From: Riptortus pedestris
Taxonomy: Eukaryota; Arthropoda; Insecta; Hemiptera; Alydidae
Length of the DNA: 64,000 nucleotides
Direction of reading: 5' to 3'
Assembly (NCBI GenBank): GCA_019009955.1
Contig: CM032233.1
Location: forward strand, 96,380,001 to 96,444,000
The notes beneath the pieces were generated by a model that was given only the letters and a program-made list of their open reading frames with translations, was not told the DNA's origin and did not search any database. Below are positions 45,501 to 58,948 of the stretch, piece after piece. The position numbers and the translations under genes are program-made. The first letter of the stretch is position 1, and every line of letters starts with the position of its first letter.

Positions 45501-48500
45501 AGTGACGGGTTCGATTCCCGTCCTGGGGAGTAGAAATTTATTTAGTGACAGACTCATTAAATAAACTCCTCAGGCCCACCCTGGCTAGAAAAGGGTAGTA
45601 ACCTGTAGATAACCCGTCCCGATTAGCCATATTAGCAAAAAGTGGATGTAAATAATAATAAACAAAACAAAGAAATAACTAAGTTGAAAAATACAGTGAC
45701 AATCAGTGATTAGAAGGATGAAGTTTGAAGATTGTATGGATCAGAGGTGCTTTGTGGAAATGACCCAAGCTTTACTACAAGTCAATGGCTCACTTCAACA
45801 ATTTAGGCGAGTTTACAATTATTGGGGGAAAAAAATACATCAAAGCTTAAAAAAAAAAACATCATCAATGAATATTATAGTTCATTCGCCAGGATAGAGC
45901 TACCTATTGACAGAGTTGGGCAGTAGTTAACTAATTTCAGTAGTTAACTACATTTTAACTACTAACTACAAGTAGTTAACTAATTGAGCAATTAATAACT
46001 ACTAGTTAGTACTTAAAATGTAGTTAACTACTTCTTTTAACTACAATAATTGTAGTTATTCTTTTAACTACTAACTACTAGTTAAAAAAAGTAGTTAGAA
46101 TTTTAACTACTAACTACTAGTTAAAAAAAGTAGTTAGAATTTTAACTACTAGTTGGTAGTTAACTAAAAAAAAATAGTCAATTACCAGGATAGTTAACTA
46201 CTATTGTAATTAACTACTGTATCAGTGAGTTAACTACAAATTCAACTATCAGTTTACTGAACTCTCAGACAAATTCTGAGGTGGTCCTTGTGGAGGGGAG
46301 GGGATTTCTTGTCAAGAAAAAGTCCAAGAAATTCTTGGGTCTTTTCTTCAGAGTTAACAGGGGAAAGAAGTCAGAGGACTGATGGTGGGGAAATTTGTAA
46401 GTTTATTTTAAGTTCCATGATTCCCTTCCGTGTCGTCGATAATGCGTTTTTCAGTGACCTTTTGGAAAGTCTTAGTATAAGCAGTTATGGCCTAAAAATT
46501 CCCAGCCGGCGTTCTGTTGTTCAGACATGTGAAGAACTATATGAAAAAAATAATTCTGCTCTACGGGAATTACTGAGTAACAGGGACAGTATTTGCACGA
46601 CTGCTGACATTTGGTCGGGTAAGAGAAGGAGTTTCATTGGAGTCACGGCCCACTGGATCACACAAAATTATGAGAGAGAGTCGGCAGCTTTAGCTTGCAA
46701 GAGGTTCAAGAGTACACACTCCTTCGACAGGATAGCACATCTTCTACATGAAATACACTTTGACTTTGGACTAAGCTCTTCAAAATTAGTAGCAACTGTG
46801 ATGAATAATGGGTCAAATTTTATTAAAGCCTTCAAGAAATTTGGGGTTGATCAATCATCAATAGATATGACCAGAGAAACTATTTTTCTTCCTGAAGATG
46901 ACGAGATTAGAGATGATGATGATTCGACAACTGATAAAGAAGAATCTACAACAGGTGTACCTGGGCGAGAATTGGACCGAAAAAAGTTCCCGGAAGCAAT
47001 GGACAGTCCCTTGCCAAATCATCTTCGATGCTGTTCCCACACACTCAATCTATGTGCAGTGTACAGAAAGAAATGAAGAAGTATCCTTCAATGTCTCAGC
47101 GTCACACTTCTGTTATGGCCAAATGTAATGCCTTATGGAATTTGTGCTCAAGACCAAAATCGGCAGAGATAGTTACAGATGTTTTAGGACATACATTGTC
47201 TAGGCCTGGAGACACACGTTGGAACTCTTTATTTGATACAATGAATCAAATTGTAAAAATCAAAGACAAATGTTCCGTACTATACCGACAGTTGAATGTC
47301 ACACACCATTTGACCTGCAATGACTTTTTATATCTTGAAGAATATATAACTATTTCCACTCCTTTAGCCGAGTTGCTAGACATTTTACAAGGAGAAGAAA
47401 ATATTTTCTTCGGGTTACTTTTACATTCATTGTTGTCCCTTCTGAAAAAATTACAAGATTTAAGGAAAAAACGGTGGATGTATTGTGAACCCCTTGTAGA
47501 AATCTACATTTCCAGCATCGAAGAAAGGTTTGGACATTATTTAAGTATTAGTTCAAAAGCAGCTGAAACAGCAGCTATTGCAGCGCTATGTCATCCATTA
47601 TTAAAAAAGAGGTGGTTTTCATACATGGACAGCACCTATCAGGTCAGATTAGAGCACCTTTTGAAGACAGCAGTCATGAAACACATTAGAGTCGACTCCC
47701 AGAAGTCATCAGAAGAAGATCATCTGAGAGAAAACATCCCAGCATATTTCAGATACTTCGATTTTGAAGATGAGACACTCCAAAATAAATCTCAAACAAG
47801 AAATGAGGTTGAAATCCAGGCGCAGGTACAAATTTGTAATTACCTTAGTGACAACTCCATTAATTTAAGCATGTTGGATAGACACCCAGTTATAAGGAAG
47901 GTTTTTCTAGAAACTAACACTCCTATTCCTTCATCTGCTCCCGTGAAACGCCTATTTTCTTTCGCATCCATGACGAATTCCCCTAAAACAAATCGACTAA
48001 CCGACAACAATTTTGAAATGCGGGTTATAATGAAAGCTAATGCATTTCGTTTTGGTTATTCCTTGAATTAATATATTCATTTAAATTTATAAACATACTT
48101 TCCCTGGTTAAAAATAGATATTTTTTTTTTCTTTAAGTATTTAGTAGATGATAAAATGTGAACCAAAAGTTTTACACTATTTCAAAATGACATTTTGACT
48201 CTTGTCTTTAATAAAATTTTACACTTTAATGAAATTTTCCCTGTTATCTGTAATTAACAATTTCGTAGAACATAGCCAAGGTTAAAGTTGAGGTAATTAT
48301 AGTAAAAGATAGGCACTATTGTTAAGGAGTGAGTTCAATGGAACCTCTTATAGGCTACAGCTGCTGTCTCTCTCTCATAATTGGTGTGATCCATAACTAA
48401 GAATGTCTTATATCATACTTGCTCACATGTCAGAAGTTTTATAAACTCTTTTGTCTCTGATCTTTCCGAGTCTATGTAATTTTAGGCAAAGGAATATTCT

Positions 48501-51500
48501 TCAACTGAATACCTGAGTTTCCCAATGCATTTTTTTTTTTTTTTACTTTGCTTTTGCGTGTCTTCCAAACGAGCCACAAAATTTCTGTGCACCTTTATTT
48601 CTCATTCTTGGGGCTTACATTTCATGGAAAAGGTTTCGACTAAGTGCCACAAGTTTCATGTGCAATTTATATACTGCTCAAAATGTAAGCATGAGATGCA
48701 TATTTGTGTTTCAAAACTTTTGGTTGACCCAAAATCTCAATTCATTGTATGAGATCCTTTAATAACAATTGTTTGTTATTTAATGTATTTCACTCTAACT
48801 AAACATATTTTTTTTTTCATTTTTTACATATTTAACTATTTTAAACAAAAAAATTGTAATTATGCATTGTTATTATTTATTTGAATGGATTGTTTTGTAA
48901 TAAAGTTATTTCTCTAATGTCTTAATTGTTTGTTAAAATCCCACAAAATATTATGCTAATTTGGACTACCTTTTATTAAAAAAATATAAAAGGACCGCCA
49001 GTTTATTTAACTAATACATGCAAAGAAAAGAACAGGTTCATTTGTTTATAATATCTTATCATACAGAATTAGGCAACATTTTCAATATAAAGTAACTGTC
49101 GGACCTTTAAAAACACAACCCGAGATTCAAAGAGAGGATATCCCCCCCCCAACACCACCACGCCCCCTCGTATAATAACAGTAATAATAAGGTGGGGGAA
49201 GTTTTAAGCAGGATTAATTACAGGAGAGATATCGGTATGATTTGCAAATTCATAGGCAAAATGCCCATATCAACTAAGAGTGTACCTTACGAAAAACTCC
49301 CGTTGAAGAGAACAATTCATGTACTAATGGTATTTAATGTTTTGTATTTTTAAAGTATACCACTTTTGTACTTTGGACACTTTTGTTTAGTATTGGTATC
49401 ATGTTTCTGAAAATGAAATAACCAAAAACACTTTAGCGAGCGCTTAAATAACCACACACACAGCAGTAAAATTATACATGCAAAGTGTTGGCTAATAACT
49501 GACCAAACCTCATGAATCCCCCCTAAAAACTATACACACACTCTTTCACACACACACACAAATAATAATTAATCAGCGTAGTAATTTAATTGTTGCTTGT
49601 TTTCACCTCATGTGAACTATGAAATGTACCTGACAAGACACCAATTATTATTTTAGTACTTTATTGGCATACTAATTTATGGTTTAACTGAGCCCATTGG
49701 TTTAGTCTCCCCCTGCTATAAAGTCTGTAGTTAAACTGTCTCAGAAGATGTTAAACACTAAAATATACAGCAGTAAAATTGTGTTGCAATATTGTATTGA
49801 TTAATATCACTATGCCAAATTAAAAAAAAAAAAAAGGAAAAAAATAAAAAGTAGTTAGTAGTTAGTAATCGTAACTACCAACTACTTTTGTAATTAACTA
49901 ATTTTGTAGTTAACTACAAAAGTAATTAAACATTTTTAACTACTAACTAGTAGTTAGAAACATGTAGTTAACTACAAAAGTAATTAACTACAACAGTAGT
50001 TATTAGTTTTAACTACTTTCTGCCAAAGCTATTGTAGTTAGTAGTTGTAGTTAAAATTACATTTTGCCCAACTCTGCCTATTGACAATCAGCAGATTACT
50101 TCTTCATCCATTTGGAGCAGCTGCATCATTCTCTCACCCTAGAAGAGCTTGTTGCAGTTGTCAATAGCAGAGATACTTGCAGAAATAAATCTTACAACTC
50201 TGGCTGAAAATATGCTCTTTTTGAAAATGTTGTATAGCATATATTAAACCACTAAAATTATACCATTATTTAGTGGAAAACTATGTACTTTAAAATCATT
50301 ACTTACTTATTTTTTCAGTGTTAATATATTTTATATTTAAAAATAACAATTGTATCATTGAAACAATATTGATGGGATATTAAAAAAGAAAGTTATTTTA
50401 CCTCTAGGTCTCGTTGTGGGAAAATAAAGTCATTTGAGCATATCTCAGTTAAACAAAAAAAAAGTTCCATGGGCAAAGTATACCCAAGGTCTAAAACCTC
50501 TCTGACCTTCCTGTCCCTCGTCACCTCTCACACTCTCCTTGCTCCCTCCCTCCCTCTCTTCTCCAAAGTGATAAATCTTACTGCTTATTCTGATTTTGAC
50601 ATTGAATAATTTATTTTCCCTAGTTGTTAAATCTAAACACCTAACACATAAATATTCTCAGAGACTAATTCTTCCAACCACTTTAACCTCTCTTCTCAAA
50701 CATAAACTTTACCAAAATTAATTAAGATGTCATTGTTTAAACATGTATAACTTCCCTAGCAGTAACATTATATAGAAGAGCGATACCTGCGTTTGATTAC
50801 CTTTGCTGAAAGTACTCTGCCAAAATACCAGGTGGGGCAAAAGGTATGAATCGGTTTTAAAGGGATGTAAAACAAAAACAACTCAACTTACCAAAATTAT
50901 CTTTGTAATTAATAAATCAGTACATAAACTAATTTTTTACACTAAGTTTTAAATATGGTATCTGAAAGATGATGCCTGTTAACAGCGATACACTCTTGAA
51001 GGCGATTTCTGAAGTTTTCGTCAGCTCTTCTGCACATTTCGATGGGTATTGCCGTAACTTCCTCCCTGATTCTGTCCTTAAGTTCTTCCAGGGTATGTGG
51101 ACGATGTTTAAAAACCTTTTCCTTTAGGTATCCCCAAAGGAAAAAGTCACAAATGCTCAAATCTGGCGAGCTCGCAGCCTCTCCACGTCACCCCTCGCGG
51201 AGACAAGGCGCAGGGGGAACATTTGCCTCAATTTCTCCATTGAAATCCTAGCAGTGTGGGATGTTGCCCCGTCCTGTTGGAACCAAATGTCCCCCAGATT
51301 AGTCGCTTCACTTAATTCTTCCAGCTGAGGTTCAAAAAACTCTTCTAACATTGTCACATAATGCTCAGCAGTGACAGTGATGGTTCGCCCATTTTCCTCA
51401 AAAAAGTAAGGACCAATAATCCCGAACTGGGATACTGCGCACCATACAGTCACTTTAGGGGAGTGAAGTGGCCTCTGGTGAACCCTTGGGTTTTCATTAG

Positions 51501-54500
51501 CCCAGGGACGTCACCCCCAACAGGAATATTGAAGTGCAGTCTGAAGGTCCTCTGAGTGGCGATAACAGAACGGCCATTTTCAAAAAACGTCCACAGTGAA
51601 TCCACGATGCTCTCCCGTCCAAGTCATGGTTGCTACTGAAAACTAGACCCTCCCACGCCTTTAGCGAGGCCCAGCCCACCGTCCCCCCAACACCACATCC
51701 AGCCAGACAAAACCGGTTCATACCTTTTGCCCCACCCTGTACTTTCTTTCCTAATTAACCGCCATCATAGGATCGCAGGCACAAATGATCTTATAGACTA
51801 TGGAGAATTGCATTATGCATCTCTATGACTAATCAAATGAAAAATATGTTATGAAAGTTCAAAATTATTTGAGTGCATTGTTTTGACTGTGAAAGAACAG
51901 CATACATTAGCCAGTTATAATTAAAATGTTTGTCTCCTTCACCTAGGCTTTATTTGAAGGAGCAGAAATTTAAATTACCACTAGCAGCTGTTCAAAATTA
52001 TTAATCAGTAATGAAATTGTTGCTTTGGAATATATACTTTTTCTTTAGTATTGACTTTGTTATTATTGTTTCAGGCATGTGGTGATGCTAAGTCAAAGCC
52101 TGGATTTCTCTCTGACAAGTTATTGGAGTCCTCAATAAAGTATATAGTGAGGAGATTTCCTAACATAGATATAAAAAGTGTAAGTATTTATCAAATTGTT
52201 TAGAAAAACATTTTACATGATGTAATATCTTCTTAATGTTGGAAGACAATATATAATAAAGAGATTTTAAGGAGGAGAATAGTGAAGAAATTTATTTACT
52301 TACCCCCCCCCAACAAAAGAAGATATTTCTAATAGTTGGTGGAAAATAGCTCAAGAAGAACAATTTTACATGATATTTTAAAAAAATAATTGTTTTAGGA
52401 TCACAACTTGAAGGTTACTAGGTATGTAAATACGAAACTGGAATTTGTCCATAGATGGCTCCAGCTGAAATTTGGTTCACCGTCAAGCCACGTCTTTGGC
52501 ACAACCTCCTCCTTGGCAGCTGATTTAAATTTATAACCACCAGTAGTACGAGTTTCATTGATACAGTTTAGTTTTTAATCACGTCAAAATTTGTGCCTAA
52601 AAATTATGATTTGCGGACAGCTTTGTTTTTCTGCTATCATTTGAAGAAAACTACTGTAGAATCTCATCACATGCTTTTCAAGGCTTAAAAAGATAATAAG
52701 AAATCTAGAAATCATAGTGTTTTGGGTGGTTTATAAAATTCAAAAGCGGTGAGTTTGATGTGAAGAACGAAGAACGTAGAAGACCACCAAAAAAGTTTGA
52801 AGACTGTGATTTACAAGTATGTTGGATGAAGATGATGCTCAAATGCAACATCAACTTGTGGAATAATCAAATGTGACAAGAGAAGCCATATCCATGTGTC
52901 TAAAAGCCAGGGGAAAGATTCATAAGATTGGAAATTGGGTTCCACTTGAATTTATTGAAAGAAAGCAGGATAATTGGAGAACAACTTGAAAAATGCTTCT
53001 CCCCATGAACAAAAGAAAGTCATTTCTCCATCGGATCATGACTGGTGATGAAAAGTGGATATATTTTGAGAATCCTAAGCGTAAGAAATCATGGGTAACT
53101 CCACGCACACCATCAACTGCAAGACCAAATCATTATGTGGCAATGTGTTTGGTGGCATCAGAATGTGATTTGTTATGAGCTCCTAAGCTTAGCAAAACTG
53201 TTAATACCGAATGTTACCAACAACAACAGAACAATCTGAATGTAGCTATGCATGAAAAAAAGCAACTCAAAATAATTCTGTTTCATGATAATGCACCGCA
53301 CACCATCAAAACAAGTCAAGGACACTACTGAGGTGTTTTATTGAAAAATATTTCAGCTTCCAGCTTTCTCATCAGACTTGGCTCTGTCCGACTACTACCT
53401 CTTTGCATCAATGGGGCACACACTTGCTGAGCAGTGGTTCACTTCTTATGAAAATTTAGGAAAATAGCTCACTGATTGATCTACCTCAAAAGATGAAAAC
53501 ATATTTTGGCATGGTATCCACAAATTTCTAGAAAGATTGGAAAAGTGTTTTTGTACAGTGAATGATAGAATTTCAGCGGTTCTATTTGTCTGAATCTAAC
53601 AATACAAGTTTTGTGAATGAATCTCATGGAAGGTCAGAAACAAAGCTTGTTGAAGATGTATTTAAGGATTTAGTCAAGGTCAGTTTGAATCATCTCATAA
53701 TTCATAATGAAAAATGGGTGTCATAACTGTGCAGAAGAAACAGACGGGCCATGGTCATAATTCATCAGAAAAGGTTAAACTAAGCCAAGCTCCCTGGATT
53801 AGTAGGGAGACCCTCATACCACCCTAGTTAATGGTGTCAGTTTGGTAGCACCTGATTATTAGAACTCGTTACAGTTTTTTAATGAGTGTGATTACAATTG
53901 AGACCTTTTAGTATTCAGATATTTGGCCAATAACAAAAACAAATTAAAAATGGTCTCCCAGTCCTTGTCAACAGTAGAGCACTTATAACTGACAGTTTTT
54001 AATTAAATATGTGTGTGTCTGTGTGTTGGACTTCATTAAAATAATCATGGTGGGTTTAGTCTCCTCCAGTTTTTGGGCACCTTTTTTCATATTTAGTGCA
54101 TAATAATTGTGTTAAAGTATTGAGTCAGTGCCGAGGGAATGAAAAAAAGTCTGAGAAGAAAGTCTACTTGTTATACAAATTTTGTGTATGGTTAAAAATT
54201 TTAAATCAAGGTCTAATGCTGCCAGAAGATTATGCCAACCTGTGAAAGAACATTAATTATGTATTGAAACTCAAACAAAAACACAGCCAGATGGCTCATT
54301 TGTATGTCTAAACTCATAACTAGCAAGGGTTATCAGTTATAGTACTTCGTTTGCTATGCTCTCCTCACTTCTGAATCTCAAACATTGTCAAAAAAGAATT
54401 AAGTTTTTCAAAATTTCATATAAAAAAGTAGGGTAGGTTTTAATTAATTAATCTTATCCTCTGTATTATTTATTACTCCAAACCTCTTTACAAAGTTTTG

Positions 54501-57500
54501 ATTCTTTTATAAATGAAATTATAATTTTGTTGAGGTTTGTTCTAAGTATGATCAGACTTTGTTTTTAAAAGAATCAATCAATTGCACTAGTGTTCTTTCT
54601 CAGTTACATCACTTTGTTGAATATTCTCCAATTTTTAAATGATCCTTTGATTACACTTTAACATTAATTATAAATTTATTAATTTCAGCTCCAGCCAATT
54701 GCTCAAATAAGAAGTGAAATAATTAAATCATTATCATTATATTACTATACATTTGTAGACCTCTTAGATTTTAAAGATCATGTGTGTGAACTCCTCACTA
54801 CAATGGATGCTTGCCAACTTAGTTTAGACATTGTAAGTATTTTGTAAAATTAATGTAAATGTAAGTAATGTAAAGGTTTACTATTTTCTTCTTAGAATTT
54901 ATTCTTATTTTTTTAAAGCACTATCACATATTTATGTTGTTAAATACTTTTTACATTAAATAATAATGGGATGAATTTATAAGATGTGAGATGATTTGTG
55001 TAATGAAGATGAGTTTATTATTTTTTTTGTAACAATTTAGAGCAATGAAGATATAGTTCAACGAAATATGAATTACCATAAAAGTTTTCTTCATTACGCA
55101 TTTTTCAAGTTTTAGAAAATAGTAGGTTAGTGGAATAATGCCTTCATAAAAGAATAGTGTTCTTACTGAAGACTGGAATCTGCTGACTGTTTTCTAAATA
55201 GTTAATGGGTTGCATATTAATCTAAATTAATATTTAAAATAAAGTAGTTACTAAATTTAATTTTTATATTTTTAAATCACTGGCTTTTTACTGTAAACAA
55301 AATCATCTTTATCATGCTATTAATATCAGAGTATTCTTCATAGAAATAGAATAAAAATGGTTAAGCATTTGTTAAATACCTATAAAACATGTTGAAATAG
55401 TATCTTTATGTCATTTCTATAAATAAATGCTATCTTTACATGGGTAGATGACAATGTATTGAACTGAAAGACTTAATTAATTGGTAGAAAACTGAACAGG
55501 TTTATAAGTCTTTTAAATTGAATGACCATTAAAAAAGAAAACCTGATCCATCAGTATAAAGGGAATGTATTATATCAAATTATTTTGTCATTGTGTAATA
55601 TATTTATTAATGTTCTGTTTGCTTATTTTTGTATTTTACTATATTTCATTTTTTTTTTTTTTAGACTGTGAACTTCGAATTAACTAAAAGCTATCTCGAT
55701 TTATGCGTAACCTATGTTTCATTGATGATTTTACTATCAAGGGTTGAAGATCGGAAGGCGGTGCTTGGTCTATTTAATGCAGCATATGAAATGATGCATA
55801 ATCAAAGGTAAGAAGTTTATTTAATAAATATTATGTGTTTGAAGTAAAGTATTGGTTCAAGACTAAGTGTAAAGAACAAAATACATAATCCTACTGAAAT
55901 TTATTCCCACTAATGATTATTATGAACTAGAAATAGTGATAATTATTGCTCATGAATTTTTCATGAGGGTGAGTCTGGGGAAGTGATATAGATAGGTTCA
56001 CTTAGTGGGTGGTGTATGCTAACAATGTATTTGTCAAATACAAATATCATAGCATTAACTTGTGGTTTCAAAATGTTTGGATGCACAGCATAAGAACTTA
56101 AATTTAAATATGTATCTATAGGAAAAATGAAGTAAACTCCTGTAAAAGAAAGACTTGAAGTCTTTTTGATTTGTTGGAGCATATTATGTTCAGTTATCTG
56201 TGAGGGATTGTAATGGAGAATGGTTTTGTGGAATGAGACATAAAAGCAAGAATGATAACGAGGACCATTCGCTTGGGTGAGAAGAGCTCTCAGCTTTAAA
56301 AGAACTTTCAGAACAGACCAACAGTGCACACATGGTATATATTATACCAGTGAAACATAGATTCTCACAAAGGAAACTATAAGAGCCTTTCTGGTTTGTA
56401 AGGGAGGGAAAAGGTCTTAAAAAGATATTTGTAGCCGTGTTAATATGTTGTCTACAGTATTGTGCCATATTGGAAGAATGAACACTACTGGTTCTCCTAC
56501 AGAATGTTGTATAGTACAACAGAGGGGCAGGGAGGCACAGGCAGAAATGGCTTGATGCTCGGAAGGATGATATAAGGAAAGTGTGGTTTTGTGATTGGAG
56601 GAATAAGAATCTCTCTTCTGACCACAGTATTCACGGCCTCTGGGATTAGTACCTTTCTTTCTTGGTTCTTTAATAAGCTTAAGAACATATTCATGTGAAA
56701 TTTCAAAAGCGTGATATGGAGTTTTTTTTTTTTCCTGCCCTGGCTCACCATTTTCAACTTTTGTTATTGTAAAGCCTTCATATTAGCCTTGTGGTCACTA
56801 TATTGTGTACAGTCCTTGATCTAGATGTTTCACACTTTCATAAACTATTATCTTCTTTCATTTTCTGGGACCACTTAATTTTTTTTAGTTGAATAGAAAT
56901 TTATTAATATAAACATAGGAATTTAAGTTTGATGAAGGCAATTATTTAAGTACCAGACCACTGACAAAGTAGATAGTCAAGTTACATTTGTAGTTAAACC
57001 TTATGGCCGGTCTTTACTATCATTCACTAGTGCCAGTTGGGACCAGGCACGTATAAAGTCCGTGTTAGAAGTTGAATTATTCACATGTGTATAATAATTA
57101 ATAAAATAAAACATCACTTTGTCACTTGATAGTTTTTCTTCACTTTATCTGACATATTCTGTGTGTTATATTGATGAGGCAAGGATTGTTTGTACAAATA
57201 ATTTTAGTTGGGAGTAATTTTTCTAAGTATTTTTCAGACTTCATGTTTTTCTGAAGGAATGTGTTTAGAGCCCTATTTCATGATAATCTGACTGCTAAGT
57301 GTTAAAAGTTAAATTTTGTGATGGTATAATTACTTTGGTATAGCATTATGTCTAAATTATTTAAGATTAAATTTATTTTTGTTTGTAATCATTGCATTTT
57401 AGTGATCAAAGTTTTCCTCGACTCGGACAAATGATCATGGAATATGATCCACCTCTGAAGAAATTATCTGAAGAATTCGTTCCTCATACAAAACTTCTTC

Positions 57501-58914
57501 ATACTGCTCTATTGTCTTTGAGGCCTGTATACATGAGCAGAAATTTATCAGCTGATAAGTGGAGGTTAGCAATTCTATTATTTTAATAAGAAAAATGGAC
57601 ATACTTATATTTTTTATAAACCGCTATTACAAATAGTCTAATAGATCTTGAGTGAATAAGTTTTCAAATCATATTGGAGGTTCTGTATTTTTTATATCCA
57701 CAAAAGTTAAGTGACAAATTTACTATGTTCATTACCTTCCTTTTACATTAGTGATATAATTTGAAAAAAGAAACTGGTCCTTTGAAAGAAATTTGCTGAA
57801 ACATAAAACTAGAATTTTATAATTTTCCTTTAGGGCATTCCATAGGATACTTCTTTCCCCTCTTTACATCTTGGGTAGTTCACATTGTCTGCCAGCTTCT
57901 CTCCATACTCCTTTGTTTAAAAAGTGTTACAATACTGGTTTCTAGAGTTTCGTCTACAAGCTTCTACTATATTAATGATTTTCATAGTCAAACTCATGAT
58001 TGTTCCTGTTCCCTTTGCTCTAACATTCACAAATGTTGCTATATTTTCTCCCTGCAAACTTACTGCTATATTTTCTCTCGATCATATTTATGTCATATCA
58101 ATGTAGAATTTTAACTTCAGCCACCCAATTTGGGCTTAAATGTCAACAATTAATAATCCAAAGGATATTTCAGATATGGTTTCTGGTGATATATTGCAAT
58201 ATAGGTACCATTGAGGTTTTCTTTGAGATTTTGCATTCTGAGTCCATAAAAAATAGGGAAAATGGCCAGAGAGCCATCGGAAATTAGCAAAAAACAAATC
58301 GGTCCACTGGAGAGACAACTGTTACTTTCCAATAAAACTCTAAAAGCCTTAAAAATTGAATGACAATTTTAGATGACGACTACAATACATTTTGCATTCT
58401 TGTCAAAAGCATGCAAAATTTTATCATTGAATATTTTAGGAAGTAATTCTGGGTTGTTAGATAGGCACTGTGGAGAGAATGGATGTGAGTTCTTGGAGAG
58501 ACAATTATGACAGTAAAAAGTGAATCTATTTATACATGAAATAAATTAAAGGGGGGTATTTTAAAAATTCATTCAAAAAAAGAAACAGACAGGATTAATC
58601 TTAAATGGAGTTGTATACAAAACTTAGGATCCGTCTGTCACGCAGAAGTTGCGTAATTAGTGGTTTTTCTAAGGTGACTGGGATTTAGGGAATATATTTC
58701 ATTTACAACATTCAAATCTCATTAATGCCTAGGATCTGATACCATGCTGAAATAAAACACGAGTATCTTGAGATTTTTGTCTACCTAGCAGTATGTTAAA
58801 TAAAACCAGATTACCTGCTAATTATGTTAACAGTTATACAGCAAAGCAGATAAAATTGTGCGCTCTAGTACATAGAACAGTTACTAAAAAGTAAAACTTA
58901 TTTAATAGGTTTTG

Positions 58915-58948
<34 letters not shown>

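Noticed and set aside
45440..45530. A tRNA gene
   Set aside because: A and B boxes are good, but the anticodon stem does not pair, a shared non-tRNA body follows, and an 11-bp target duplication surrounds the whole unit.
46288..48071. Programmed ribosomal frameshift in the hAT transposase
   Set aside because: No slippery heptamer is evident at the junction, and hAT transposases are normally single-frame proteins; a mutation is simpler.
55961..56757. Nested gene on the minus strand of NCKAP1 intron 4
   Set aside because: Three overlapping frames without conserved motifs; open length is explained by purine-rich composition.
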